From positions 682,001 through 746,000 of the forward strand of contig NZ_OZ245846.1 of the NCBI RefSeq assembly GCF_965228935.1: DNA of 64,000 nt, given 5' to 3'. Shown here piece by piece: positions 7,174 to 16,789 of this stretch; position 1 is the stretch's first letter; every line of letters begins with the position of its first letter. The DNA comes from Ulvibacterium sp965228935 (GTDB lineage Bacteria; Bacteroidota; Bacteroidia; Flavobacteriales; Flavobacteriaceae). The notes beneath the pieces were generated by a model. The model was not told where the DNA came from, searched no databases, and saw nothing but the letters and a program-made list of their open reading frames with translations. A program made the translations under genes and the position numbers.

Positions 7174-9462
7174 ATGAAAGAATACGCTTCCACCATAACG
7201 CTATTGCTATTGGTTTTGGCCATTTATTGGGGTTTTACCTCATCAATGCCCTCCTATTCCGCAGAAAATCCGGATGTGCCTGAAACTGCCTTTTCAACGG
7301 ATAGGGCGCTCGTACATGTCAAGGAAATTTCACAAAAACCACATGGTGTCGGTTTTCCTGGACACCAGGAGGTACAGCAGTACATAATTTCCGAGCTACG
7401 GAAGATGGGATTGGAAACGACCTTACAGGAAGGTTACACCCTAGGAAAGGACCACAATCTTTCCAAGACCGCAAATATCCTGGCCCGGATAAACGGTTCG
7501 GAATCCGGCAAATCCCTCCTTTTGCTTTCCCATTATGACAGTGACCTACACTCCGCATTGGGCGCTAGTGACGCAGGAAGTGGTGTGGCGACTATTCTGG
7601 AAGGTGTAAGGGCATTTCTATCCGAAAACAAAAAAACCAAAAACGATATCATCATTTTAATTTCTGATGGTGAGGAAGTGGATCTTAGTGGGGCGGAACT
7701 CTTTGTAGGCCAGCATCCATGGGCCAAGGACGTAGGTCTGGTGCTAAACTTTGAAGCAAGGGGCAGCGGGGGCCCTAGCTATGTCTTTATAGAGACCAAC
7801 AGAGGAAACCAAAGGTTGATAGAGGAATTTATAAAGGCCAATCCTAAATATCCTATGGCCAATTCCCTCTACTATAGCATTTACAAGATGTTGCCCAATG
7901 ACACGGATCTGACCGTTTTCCGTGAACAAGGTGATATTGAAGGTTTCAATTTTGCCTTTATCGGCGACCACTTTGATTATCATACGGCAAGGGATAGTTA
8001 TGACCGTCTAGACAGGAATACCTTGGCCCATCAAGGTAGTTATCTTATACCTTTGCTAAAACATTTCGGCAATGCAGACCTGACCGATTTAAAGAGCCTC
8101 AACGATTATGTATACTTCAACATCCCTTTTTTTGGATTGGTATCCTATCCCTTCGATTGGATTTGGCCCATGTTCGGCCTGGCCGCACTCATGTTTGTCC
8201 TCCTCTTGGCCTATGGCTTCAAAAGAAGGATGCTAAACGGAGTGGAAATTAGTAAAGGCTTTTTGCCCCTGTTGCTTACACTGGCCCTAAATGGGGTCGT
8301 TGGCTTTTACAGTTGGCCCGCCTTAAAATGGATGTATCCGCACTATCAGGATATCCTTCAAGGTTTTACCTATAATGGCTATACCTACATTGCCGTATTT
8401 GTCTTTTTTTCCATAGGTAGCTGTTTCTGGATTTATCATAAGTTCAAAAAATTGGAAACGGCCAACCTGCTGGTCGCCCCAATCATGACATGGCTGATTA
8501 TTTGTTGGGGCGTCTCCCGTTATCTTCAGGGAGCCGCTTTCTTTATTGTTCCCGTATTTGCCCTATTGGCCTCGTTTCTCGTGACTTTGGACCGGAAAAA
8601 ATCCAATTCCTATGTACTCCTTTTACTGGCCCTACCTGGTATTTGGATATATGCCCCATTTATAAAAGGATTTCCCGTGGGATTAGGTCTTAAAATGATG
8701 GTCAGCGCTACCCTTTTGACCACCTTGACCTTTTTTCTACTACTCCCCTTATTTGGAGCATATCCCAAGAAAAAACAACTGGCTTTCTTGAGTTTGGTAC
8801 TATCGCTCGGATTTATGATAACGGCCCATTTCAATTCAGGGTTCGATAGGGATAACCCGAAACCTACCAGTCTTTTGTACGTTAGGGATGTAGACAGAGG
8901 TACTGCCCAATGGGCCACGTATGAAAACCAGTTGTCCGATTGGACGGCCCAGTATCTGGGAGTGGATAAAGAGAATACCACAGAACAGACGCAACAGACG
9001 ATTAGCAGCAAATACAGCTCCGGTTTTACCCATGTATCCGATGCACCTGTAAAGGATATTCCGCCTCCGCAAATTGAAACCTTAAGGGACACCATTATCG
9101 AGGAAAAACATATATTGGACATCCGGATTACGCCGCAACGTAACGTAAATCGATTGGAAATATTTACGAACAATGTTCCCATTTCCGAAGCAACGGTCAA
9201 TAGTATTGCCCTATCGGACCACTATCTTAAAAATCGAAAACGAAGCGGACTGGTAACCCATCATATCACGGATAACGATGCGACGGAATTGACACTTACC
9301 TTTCCCAAGGATGCTGTTTTGGAGCTTACCTTATATGAAGCGTCAAATGACCTTTTGGAAAATCGACAATTTACGGTCCCGGCAAGACCGGAGGATAACA
9401 TCCCCATGCCATTTGTATTGAACGATGCTATTTTAATCATAAAAAAGTTACGGTTTGAGTAA
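7174..9462 (+). CDS. Membrane-anchored M28 family metallopeptidase
   Basis: A 762-residue protein with one N-terminal membrane segment (about 7-22), an extracytoplasmic M28 domain (about 35-300), around eight membrane helices (about 320-560) and a C-terminal periplasmic domain. The di-zinc site is visible in full: H120 (LLSHYDSD), D133 (SDAGSG), E167/E168 (DGEEVD), E194 (NFEARG) and H270 (DYHTARDS). Family members with this fused multi-helix part (Fxna/Ermp1-like) are aminopeptidases of unclear physiological substrate. The next gene starts at an overlapping TTG, so the two are translationally linked. Confidence 0.88.
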   Translation: MKEYASTITLLLLVLAIYWGFTSSMPSYSAENPDVPETAFSTDRALVHVKEISQKPHGVGFPGHQEVQQYIISELRKMGLETTLQEGYTLGKDHNLSKTANILARINGSESGKSLLLLSHYDSDLHSALGASDAGSGVATILEGVRAFLSENKKTKNDIIILISDGEEVDLSGAELFVGQHPWAKDVGLVLNFEARGSGGPSYVFIETNRGNQRLIEEFIKANPKYPMANSLYYSIYKMLPNDTDLTVFREQGDIEGFNFAFIGDHFDYHTARDSYDRLDRNTLAHQGSYLIPLLKHFGNADLTDLKSLNDYVYFNIPFFGLVSYPFDWIWPMFGLAALMFVLLLAYGFKRRMLNGVEISKGFLPLLLTLALNGVVGFYSWPALKWMYPHYQDILQGFTYNGYTYIAVFVFFSIGSCFWIYHKFKKLETANLLVAPIMTWLIICWGVSRYLQGAAFFIVPVFALLASFLVTLDRKKSNSYVLLLLALPGIWIYAPFIKGFPVGLGLKMMVSATLLTTLTFFLLLPLFGAYPKKKQLAFLSLVLSLGFMITAHFNSGFDRDNPKPTSLLYVRDVDRGTAQWATYENQLSDWTAQYLGVDKENTTEQTQQTISSKYSSGFTHVSDAPVKDIPPPQIETLRDTIIEEKHILDIRITPQRNVNRLEIFTNNVPISEATVNSIALSDHYLKNRKRSGLVTHHITDNDATELTLTFPKDAVLELTLYEASNDLLENRQFTVPARPEDNIPMPFVLNDAILIIKKLRFE

Positions 9463-10264
9463 GTCTATCGCCATTATGGGCTGTGGGTGGCTAGGCCTTC
9501 CCCTGGCAAAGTCCTTTGTTGATGAAGGACACACAGTGCATGGCAGTACCACCTCGGAAGAGAAGCTACCTGTATTGGAAAAAGAAGGTATCCGACCATT
9601 TTTGATTTCACTTTCAGAAGAAGGCCCCAAAGGGCCTGTCCTTCACTTTTTACGGGACGTTGATTCCATTATCATCAACGTACCCCCCAAGTTGAGGGGT
9701 GGAAACAGGGAAAATTATATCGAAAAAATACGAGGCCTATACAATGCCATCAAGGCATCGTCCGTCCGACAAATTGTCTTTGTAAGCAGTACTTCGGTTT
9801 ATGGGGACATCGATGGGGAAGTCACTGAGGATACCGTGCCAAAACCCGTTACGGAGTCCGGGAGGCAGCTTCTGGTCACGGAAGATATTTTCAGAAATGA
9901 TAGCGAGCTTCAGACTACCATCGTTCGGTTTGGTGGCCTAATTGGGCCAAATCGACACCCGGTGACCATGCTTTCCGGAAGGATCGGACTGGTAAATGGT
10001 ACCGCACCCATAAATCTCATCCATCTTGATGATTGTATTAATATCCTAAAAACTATTATAGGGCAAGGGTGGTGGAACGAGGTTTTCAATGCCGTATATC
10101 CGGATCATCCACCCAAGGCCGAATACTATGCCGCGGAAGCGGAACAAAGGGGAATTCCCGCCCCGGATTATTCCAAGGATTCGGTTCAAAAGGGCAAAAA
10201 AGTACAATCTAGTAAGCTTATTCTTGTTAAAAAATACTGTTTTAACACTTCAATCTATACTTGA
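9455..10264 (+). CDS. NAD(P)-binding SDR-type epimerase/reductase-like protein
   Basis: A 269-residue protein of the extended short-chain dehydrogenase class (YeeZ-like). The N-terminus carries a modified Rossmann motif, GCGWLGLPLA (about residues 9-18). VSSTSVYG near 110-117 gives the Ser and Tyr typical of the active site, but the partner Lys of YxxxK is not evident, as in other YeeZ-type members. The start is a TTG overlapping the peptidase stop by eight bases; the next ATG (residue 8) would cut into the Rossmann strand. The substrate is unknown. The C-terminus has a basic, slightly irregular end. Confidence 0.7.
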   Translation: MSKSIAIMGCGWLGLPLAKSFVDEGHTVHGSTTSEEKLPVLEKEGIRPFLISLSEEGPKGPVLHFLRDVDSIIINVPPKLRGGNRENYIEKIRGLYNAIKASSVRQIVFVSSTSVYGDIDGEVTEDTVPKPVTESGRQLLVTEDIFRNDSELQTTIVRFGGLIGPNRHPVTMLSGRIGLVNGTAPINLIHLDDCINILKTIIGQGWWNEVFNAVYPDHPPKAEYYAAEAEQRGIPAPDYSKDSVQKGKKVQSSKLILVKKYCFNTSIYT

Positions 10265-10385
10265 TACGCCACACGAAAGCCGTTTTTCACAACAAAAAAA
10301 GGTGTTTTTTGTTAATTATAGTGCTGATTATTAAATACTTATCGATGAAATGCATAACTTTAGGTATATCTAAAACAAGATTGCC

Positions 10386-10760
10386 ATGGAAAATTCAAGT
10401 CTAAAAGGGAAGATCCTAACAGAAATAGAAAACCTGATTACCCATAGTTGTGCCGACCAAAAAGTGACGGATAAATTTGAAAAACTTCATATCGCCTTAC
10501 TTAAAAAGTATTATAATGCAGCGGATGTCTCCATAGACTACCACCGAAAGCGGGTAAAGATGGACATTGTTATGGATGATACGTATTACGATCCAAAAAA
10601 GGTAAATCTATACCTGCCCATGCTACATGCGAATTTGTTTTTTAAAAATCTAAAGGCGTTTTTAAAATCATGCATCGAGGGGGATTCAAAAAGTCTCGGG
10701 TTCTATGCCGGGTTATTGCGCTCGTTCACGAACAAGGAAGTAACACTTACGGTTGTCTGA
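10386..10760 (+). CDS. Conserved-looking small protein of unknown function
   Basis: A 124-residue acidic/basic mixed soluble protein without signal peptide or membrane segment; I do not recognise the family. It looks helical at both ends with a short strand segment near VSIDYHRKRVKMDIVMDD. It starts at ATG 10386 in a normal position, 121 bases after the SDR gene. After its end a hairpin is possible, AGGGTGTCC (10787-10795) with GGATACCCT (10820-10828), but no U-run follows it. Confidence 0.55.
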   Translation: MENSSLKGKILTEIENLITHSCADQKVTDKFEKLHIALLKKYYNAADVSIDYHRKRVKMDIVMDDTYYDPKKVNLYLPMLHANLFFKNLKAFLKSCIEGDSKSLGFYAGLLRSFTNKEVTLTVV

Positions 10761-10888
10761 ATTTTTGGAAACAAAGAACATGAAAAAGGGTGTCCCAGAG
10801 GCATCCTATTTCATTGTTAGGATACCCTATACTGCCCAAAACCATACAATTAAGTGTTTTCTTAACAGGATTCTACAAATAATTTTAA

Positions 10889-10896
10889 TAGTTTTG
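10889..10896 (+). promoter_or_regulatory. Bacteroidota -7 promoter element for the TPR gene
   Basis: TAGTTTTG fits TAnnTTTG exactly and lies 21 bases before the ATG at 10918, implying a short leader. No clear TTTG is seen at the -33 position. It supports choosing the ATG at 10918 over longer in-frame extensions. Confidence 0.5.
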
Positions 10897-10917
10897 CGCA
10901 CCAAAATTCAACAACAC

Positions 10918-11622
10918 ATGAAGACGATAGTATGGGTATCGGCACTTGCCCTTGGTTTTATGGCTACCGCTCAGACCAAGACCGAATTGCAAAAACACTA
11001 CGAAGCATTTTATAAGGAAATGCGTTTACAGGGCGATGTAGATGGTGTAATCAATGCCATGACACACTTGAACGTCCTGTCCCCTTCAAAGGCCAGAAAA
11101 GACACCTTGGCCTATATCTATGCCAATGACAATCAACATCTTCAGGCCTTAAATACGATAGGAATCGAAAGGGTGGATTCCGATTCCGACCTGGCGGTAC
11201 AGGTAAAGGCCATTTCCCTAAAGGCGCTAAGCCAGCCCAAGCGGGCCCTGGAACATTTTGAAGAATTGTTCAAAAGAAGCCCTAACGCCTATCTGGCCTA
11301 TGAAATGGCGGACTTAAAAATACAGACCGGGGACATTGCCGGAGCTAGCACCAATATCGAATATGGTATTGCCAATGCCAAGGATGAAATGAAATATGCC
11401 TTTTATGAAAGGCAACAACCCTATGAGGTTCCCTTAAAGGCAGCTTTTATCCACTTAAAGGGGCTCACCAAATACAACAACGATCAGAAAAACATCGATG
11501 AGGCTTTGGCCCTAATCGATGAGGCCCTGGCCATAGATCCCAATTTTAACTTGGCCAGTTTGAGCAAGCAGGCCCTGGAGGCGAGGAAAAACCCCCCGGA
11601 GGCGGCAGAGAAAAAAGAATAG
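10918..11622 (+). CDS. Secreted TPR-like protein
   Basis: A 234-residue protein with a clear signal peptide (KTIVWVSALALGFMATAQ). An upstream in-frame extension to 10753 exists, but it would bury this signal peptide and runs through the promoter element. The mature part is helical with tetratricopeptide-like helix pairs, best seen in the C-terminal half (DEALALIDEALAIDPNF). It is a periplasmic scaffold or assembly protein by family analogy; no partner is known. Transcription probably stops at the strong hairpin directly after the stop. Confidence 0.7.
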   Translation: MKTIVWVSALALGFMATAQTKTELQKHYEAFYKEMRLQGDVDGVINAMTHLNVLSPSKARKDTLAYIYANDNQHLQALNTIGIERVDSDSDLAVQVKAISLKALSQPKRALEHFEELFKRSPNAYLAYEMADLKIQTGDIAGASTNIEYGIANAKDEMKYAFYERQQPYEVPLKAAFIHLKGLTKYNNDQKNIDEALALIDEALAIDPNFNLASLSKQALEARKNPPEAAEKKE

Positions 11623-11625
11623 ATA

Positions 11626-11649
11626 AAAGGCGGGCCAAAGCCCGCCTTT
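11626..11649. terminator. Strong bidirectional terminator
   Basis: AAAGGCGGGC (11626-11635) pairs perfectly with GCCCGCCTTT (11640-11649) around the loop CAAA. A-rich sequence on the left and T-rich on the right let it work for both converging genes (TPR gene on +, BNR copy 2 on -), whose ends are only 32 bases apart. Confidence 0.9.
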
Positions 11650-11654
11650 ATCGT

Positions 11655-14600
11655 TTAATCTTCGATAAGACCTTGCCCTTCAATCCATGGAGCGCCAGCA
11701 GCCTTCAAGTCCCTTTCGATCGCTGGCAAGGTAGTATTCGTTACCGTCTTCAATTTTGATTTAATTTCCTTCAACTGATTTTTCCCACGCAAAAAGGAAG
11801 CCCTATGATTGGGGGTCGGGCCATAGGTGGTTCCTAAAGCTGTGGATGCTATGGAATTGGCGTTCTGGGGCGTGGGATCGGAACGCTCCCCGATTTCACC
11901 CTTCGTCCGATCTCCTTTTAGTTCTTTCTCAATATCCAAAAGACGCTCCCTTACCTCATGAATACGATTTACAAGATCAGTCGATGGTTTGTCGGATTTA
12001 TCGGCAGCACGTTGCATCGCATCCACTAACATAAGGTTCTCCGATAGAACCATGTTCGTAGCGGTCAAATCTTTCTGAAAGGCGTGGTATTCTTTCGTAA
12101 AGGCAGCAATTTCTTCATAAGAAGCTCCTTTCAATGCCCCTTGGCCCAATGGAACCACTTCAAATTTTTGAGGTTCCGCCAGCTGGGTCATTTTGCCGTC
12201 CATCCTTTTGGTCAAGGTCACCGTATAAAGGCCAGGGGTAACTAGGATACCATTATTGGAGGATTCGTTTTTAACCCCGGGCGGCTTAAGTTTTACTTCG
12301 GCCTTACTCGGGTACCTTAAGTTCCAGTTTACTCTATTAAATCCTTGTTTATTGGATCCCTTTACCCGATTTACGACCTCACCCTTTTCATTCTTTATAG
12401 TCAGGATAATAGCAAGCGAATCTTGACGTTTTTCGGCTTCCAGCGCATCCCACCCAGGAAATACGATTTCCGTGGCCTTCTTTTCCTTTTCTTGACGCAG
12501 CTCCTTTAAAGATTTAACTTTTTCCGGTAAAAAATAGGTGAACACCGCCCCGAAAGGTGGATTTTTGGCTTTGTACTGATTATCTCCCTGAGCATACACC
12601 GCATCTTTTTGAATGTACCAATATGCCGGTTTGGAAGGGAACAAAGTAGCCTTATCATTCAACATGGAATTACTGAAACTGCGTAAAGGGCTTAAATCAT
12701 CCAGAACATAAAACCCTCGGCCAAATGATGCGGCTACCAAATCATCTTCCCTCCGTTGTATAGTAATGTCCCGAAATGAAATAGTCGGCAGACCTCCCTT
12801 CAGTTTTGTCCATTTAACCCCACCATCGGAGGTAAAATATACCCCGAATTCGGTCGCGGCAAACAAGAGGTCTTTTTTTATATGATCCTGTACCAAACGC
12901 CAGGTCAAAAGTCTTTCGGGCAAATTACCGTTTATAAAGGTCCATGTCTTGCCCCTGTCCCTGCTTTTAATAAGGTACGGTTTAAAATCCCCGTACTTGT
13001 GATTGTCCAAGGCGGCATAAACAATATTTGAATCGAACAAATCCGCTCGGATATCATTTACAAAGGCAGTTGCCGGTATCCCTTTAATGCTCCCTACTTC
13101 AACTTTGTTCCAAGTTGCACCACCATCCTCGGTGATCTGTATAATACCATCATCCGTTCCCGCATAGAGTAGGCCTTCCTGTTTGGGTGATTCAGCAAGC
13201 GAAGTAATCGTGTTATAGTTGGACATGGCACCTACATCCCAAGCATTGTCCCAACTCTGCTGGCCGCCCATTATAGATAAGGCTATTCTATCCTGATCTC
13301 GCGTCAGATCCTCGGATATGGCAGTCCATTCATCTCCCCTATTTTCGGAGCGCCATACCCGTTGTGATGCAAAATACAGTCTCGTAGGCTTATGCGGACT
13401 TACCAATATGGGGGCGTCCCAATTGAAACGTTCGTAGGGCTCCCCTTTGCCCGGTTGAGGTTGAATAAAAACGGTTTCCCCGGTAGTTTGGTCAATACGC
13501 CATAACCATCCCTGTTGGTACTCCCCATAGGTAATCTTTGGGTTTCCAGGTTCCACCGCGGATTGATGTCCATCCGCTCCAAGGGTAATCCACCAGTCGC
13601 TGTTGAGTATCCCGGCCTCACTTCTGGTCCTACTAGGGCCTCCATGGGAACCATTGTCCTGGGTGCCTCCATAAATGTTATAAAAAGGTTCCGAGTCGTC
13701 AACGGCCACCTTATAGTATTGGATAAGCGGCAAATTCCCGACAAAACGCCAACTCTTGGTCAGGTCGAAACTTTCATAGAGCCCACCATCGGTACCAAAT
13801 AGTACATAGTTTGGGTCGGATTTCTTGAAACCCACGGCATGACTATCCACGTGCTTGTTTTTCTCGTTCATGGTATAGAACGTCTTCCCATGATTATCGG
13901 ATACCTGTACATAGTTGCTCATCAAATAAAGTTTCCCTTCCTGATGGGGCGATGCAAACAGCTCCTGATAATAGTGGGGCCCTGTTCCGCCCGATACCGC
14001 GTCCGACTGTTTGACCCATGATTGTCCTTTATTAGAGGACATAAAAACACCCCCCTTCGTTCGATCGAGTTCTATGGCCGCGTAGAGAACATCAGAATTG
14101 AATGGCGAAATTGCCAAACCTATTTTGCCCAAATTGGATTTTGGGATACCCTCGGTCATTTTTGACCAGGTTGCGCCACCATCCGTACTTCTATGGATAC
14201 CCGATCCGGGGCCACCTCCTAAATAGGCAGCCACCGTTCTATGCCGTTGCCACGTGGCCGCGTATAACACATCGGGATTGGAATAGTCCATTACCAAATC
14301 GGTAGCTCCCGTCCATTCTTCATCACCCAATGTTCTTTTCCAGGTTCTCCCGCCATCAATAGATTTATAGATGCCCCGTTCACCCCCTTTATTCCATAGG
14401 GGGCCTTGTGACGCGACCCAGATGATATCCGAATTTTCCGGATGGACAATGATCTTTGAAAGGTGTTCGGATTTCCGTAGCCCCATGTTCTTCCAAGTTT
14501 TTCCATCGTCATGGCTTACATAGATTCCATCCCCGAAACCTACATGTCTACCTCCGACATTTTCACCTGTACCTACCCAAACAGTATGTGGATTGTTGGG

Positions 14601-14888
14601 ATCTAGAGTGATACAACCTATGGAATAGCTTTTCTGCTTGTCAAAAATGGGAGTCCAGGTGGTTCCGGAGTTGACCGTTTTCCAAACTCCCCCAGATCCA
14701 ACGGCTACGTACCAAATGTTTTCGTTTTTAGGGTGAATGGCTATATCGGCGATTCTACCGGAAGTCAATGCCGGTCCCAAACTCCTGAATTTAAGTCCCT
14801 CAAAAGTCTTTTCGTTCACCTGCTGCCCAAGGCCCAAGTGGGCAATTACCAAAAAACATGCATAAAAAAGTAGTTTTTGCCTTCTCAT
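11655..14888 (-). CDS. Giant secreted BNR/sortilin-type beta-propeller protein (copy 2)
   Basis: A 1077-residue protein with signal peptide (about 1-21, ending GLGQ). The propeller region (about 30-740) holds many Asp-box motifs such as TVNSGTTW, SHDDGKTW, SIDGGRTW, STDGGATW, SSNKGQSW, TEDGGATW and SRDRGKTW. A region near 760-900 contains fibronectin-like strands, and the last 170 residues are helical, with a low-complexity insert rich in Ser, Thr and Pro near residue 1000. Architecture and order match copy 1 at 1887-5036, so the two are paralogues that have diverged well. No catalytic motif is recognised; binding or scaffolding of extracellular material is as likely as hydrolysis. Confidence 0.8.
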   Translation of the reverse strand: MRRQKLLFYACFLVIAHLGLGQQVNEKTFEGLKFRSLGPALTSGRIADIAIHPKNENIWYVAVGSGGVWKTVNSGTTWTPIFDKQKSYSIGCITLDPNNPHTVWVGTGENVGGRHVGFGDGIYVSHDDGKTWKNMGLRKSEHLSKIIVHPENSDIIWVASQGPLWNKGGERGIYKSIDGGRTWKRTLGDEEWTGATDLVMDYSNPDVLYAATWQRHRTVAAYLGGGPGSGIHRSTDGGATWSKMTEGIPKSNLGKIGLAISPFNSDVLYAAIELDRTKGGVFMSSNKGQSWVKQSDAVSGGTGPHYYQELFASPHQEGKLYLMSNYVQVSDNHGKTFYTMNEKNKHVDSHAVGFKKSDPNYVLFGTDGGLYESFDLTKSWRFVGNLPLIQYYKVAVDDSEPFYNIYGGTQDNGSHGGPSRTRSEAGILNSDWWITLGADGHQSAVEPGNPKITYGEYQQGWLWRIDQTTGETVFIQPQPGKGEPYERFNWDAPILVSPHKPTRLYFASQRVWRSENRGDEWTAISEDLTRDQDRIALSIMGGQQSWDNAWDVGAMSNYNTITSLAESPKQEGLLYAGTDDGIIQITEDGGATWNKVEVGSIKGIPATAFVNDIRADLFDSNIVYAALDNHKYGDFKPYLIKSRDRGKTWTFINGNLPERLLTWRLVQDHIKKDLLFAATEFGVYFTSDGGVKWTKLKGGLPTISFRDITIQRREDDLVAASFGRGFYVLDDLSPLRSFSNSMLNDKATLFPSKPAYWYIQKDAVYAQGDNQYKAKNPPFGAVFTYFLPEKVKSLKELRQEKEKKATEIVFPGWDALEAEKRQDSLAIILTIKNEKGEVVNRVKGSNKQGFNRVNWNLRYPSKAEVKLKPPGVKNESSNNGILVTPGLYTVTLTKRMDGKMTQLAEPQKFEVVPLGQGALKGASYEEIAAFTKEYHAFQKDLTATNMVLSENLMLVDAMQRAADKSDKPSTDLVNRIHEVRERLLDIEKELKGDRTKGEIGERSDPTPQNANSIASTALGTTYGPTPNHRASFLRGKNQLKEIKSKLKTVTNTTLPAIERDLKAAGAPWIEGQGLIED

Positions 14889-15122
14889 TGTGTTACAATT
14901 AGTTTTAGTATTTCGAATTAGTCAATCTGGGCAATTTAAGGAATTTGCGGTTATTTTCTTACATGCGTTTATCGAATGTGAATAACTCCCGAACATTTAA
15001 AAACCCAAGGCATTTAAGATGCTTAGGGACAATTCTTTTTTATGTGAAATGGAGTTTGTGTGAATTTAACCCTAGATCAAAAGCGGTACTGCAAAAGGTA
15101 CGAAAATAGAATCCAATGAAGC

Positions 15123-16199
15123 TCAGGAAGTAGGGGTCTGTTGGCGGATAAAAGCTACCGGGGTAATTCCTTTTTCTTTTTTGAAAGCCGTGTAAAATAC
15201 CGAGCTGGATTTAAATCCTGCCTTTTGGGCAATTCCCATAATCGTCAAAGAGGTGTGCTGCCCGGATCGTAAGGCCTCTTCAACTTCGGAAATTCTAAAA
15301 CTGTTAATGAACTCATTGAAATTCCTATTGTATTTTTGGTTGATGAGGTTGCTCAACTCATGGTAGGGCATATCCAATTGTTGGGAAAGTGTCCGGATGT
15401 TCAGATTGGAATCCCTATAGTATTTGTTTTCCCGCATTGAGGTAATCAAGGAATCGTAATTCCCTCCAAGGTACTTCGCTTCTCTTTTCCGCTTTCGAAT
15501 AGCTTTGGTTACCCTTTCCTTATGGGATACCGCAAGCTTTTGATAGGAGACCCAGAGCATCAATATTGTAAATAATAAGGTGATATTAAGATAAAGGAGA
15601 TTCGGAAGTTCATGAACAAAGATTCGGTACATATGAAAAAACAGATTAAGGAACCATATGGATGTAATACTCCAAAAAATGACAATAGTCATTTTAATCT
15701 TGCCCTTTTTCCACTTTCTAAGCAAATAAAAGGACATGGATATGTATACAAGAAAATGCAGATTCCACAACAAAAGCATGGTTTTGTGGTCTAGGATTCT
15801 GGTTCCCCAATTTCCAATACCCGTATTGGAAAAGCTTAATATCCCAATGGTAAAGGACAAAATGATGTAAAAAGGCAGCAGATGTACCACACCTACCCGC
15901 TTCCTTTTTCCTGTTGATGCATTAGATCTAATATAAAGATATAAAAGGGGTGCTATGGCCCAGGTAAGTGCATTGCTAATAGGTTCAAAAACATAAAGGA
16001 CATGACCGTAACCCGCAAAATTAAGTATTGTATTGAAGATGACTATTCCAATGATGAAAAACAAAAAGGAGAGGACTTGTGCATTAAGGCCAAGATCCCT
16101 TGATTTTCCCTTAATATAAACATACGAGAGCAAAAAACAGTTGCCCGCGCCAAAAGCGTTGATCAACACGGAAACGTCCTTAACAATGTGTAATTCCAA
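15123..16199 (-). CDS. Membrane-bound AraC-family regulator
   Basis: A 358-residue protein with about seven hydrophobic segments in residues 8-225 and an AraC-type double helix-turn-helix at about 255-355 (second HTH around SLTIMGIAQKAGFKSSSVFYTAFKKEKG, given here only as the region near residues 318-345). The membrane half presumably senses an extracytoplasmic or lipid signal, as proposed for this common Bacteroidota architecture. It is divergent from the SRPBCC/ArsR operon, but the operators there suit ArsR rather than this protein. A second regulator of the same design is at 33100-34212. Confidence 0.8.
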   Translation of the reverse strand: MELHIVKDVSVLINAFGAGNCFLLSYVYIKGKSRDLGLNAQVLSFLFFIIGIVIFNTILNFAGYGHVLYVFEPISNALTWAIAPLLYLYIRSNASTGKRKRVGVVHLLPFYIILSFTIGILSFSNTGIGNWGTRILDHKTMLLLWNLHFLVYISMSFYLLRKWKKGKIKMTIVIFWSITSIWFLNLFFHMYRIFVHELPNLLYLNITLLFTILMLWVSYQKLAVSHKERVTKAIRKRKREAKYLGGNYDSLITSMRENKYYRDSNLNIRTLSQQLDMPYHELSNLINQKYNRNFNEFINSFRISEVEEALRSGQHTSLTIMGIAQKAGFKSSSVFYTAFKKEKGITPVAFIRQQTPTS

Positions 16200-16277
16200 G
16201 TAAATCCTTTAGAGGATAGGACGACAGATCACGGGTTAATGTTACACTATATTAAGTGGATTCGTAAAAATTAAAAA

Positions 16278-16336
16278 TGCAACCAAAAAGTTGCACATTA
16301 AAATTTATTGATTATATTTGCAACCATATAGTTGCA
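16278..16336. promoter_or_regulatory. Tandem palindromic operators over the SRPBCC/ArsR promoter
   Basis: Two copies of TGCAAC-N6-GTTGCA sit at 16278-16295 and 16319-16336, with centres 41 bases apart (close to four helical turns). Between and inside them lies a promoter: TTG at 16291-16293, then 19 bases, then TATATTTG at 16313-16320, which fits the Bacteroidota -33/-7 elements. The first palindrome covers the -33 region and the second overlaps the -7 element, so bound dimers would block transcription. The likely binder is the ArsR protein encoded at 16779. Confidence 0.75.
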
Positions 16337-16360
16337 TATTAATTAAAAAAACGAACAGTC

Positions 16361-16789
16361 ATGAAAGATGTAATTTCAAAAGAACACCTATTTGATCATT
16401 CCATTGATAAGGTATGGAATGCCATTTCCAAGGCCGAGGAAATCTCCGCTTGGTTCATCAATGCCGATTTTAAGGCAGAAACAGGGTACAATTACACATT
16501 TACCGCAGATGAGGAACATGGGTGCACCCAGATTACCGGAGTTGTGAAAAAGGCAGATCCGTATACGTTGGTATACACTTGGATAGTCCAGAATACAAAT
16601 ACGGAAACCACGGTTAAATGGGAACTGAACGAAGTAGAGGGCAAGACCAAACTGTATTTGGAGCACTCGGGAATATCCAAATATCCCGGGGATAGTGCCG
16701 TGCAAATGTTTACTAGCTTCAATGCCGGATGGGACAATTGTGTGTCGGAACTTTCCAAGTATCTAATACAGGAAGTCCATGCAGGATAA
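16361..16789 (+). CDS. SRPBCC (AHSA1/START-like) domain protein
   Basis: A 142-residue protein with the Aha1-type SRPBCC pattern: an N-terminal strand and helix (HLFDHSIDKVWNAISKAEEISAWF), central strands and a long C-terminal helix after GWDNCVSELSKYL. The fold makes a deep hydrophobic pocket; ligands for these stand-alone members are mostly unknown. It overlaps the ArsR gene by 11 bases. This gene pair (SRPBCC plus ArsR) is a recurrent bacterial module, in which the regulator is thought to control the pair. Confidence 0.88.
   Translation: MKDVISKEHLFDHSIDKVWNAISKAEEISAWFINADFKAETGYNYTFTADEEHGCTQITGVVKKADPYTLVYTWIVQNTNTETTVKWELNEVEGKTKLYLEHSGISKYPGDSAVQMFTSFNAGWDNCVSELSKYLIQEVHAG

Noticed and set aside
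8610..9200. Long open frame on the minus strand (196 codons)
   Set aside because: It lies wholly inside the well-supported M28 peptidase gene and has no recognisable domain or start context; antisense shadow.
10753..10917. N-terminal extension of the TPR protein
   Set aside because: It would run through a good promoter element and bury a signal peptide; the ATG at 10918 is preferred.
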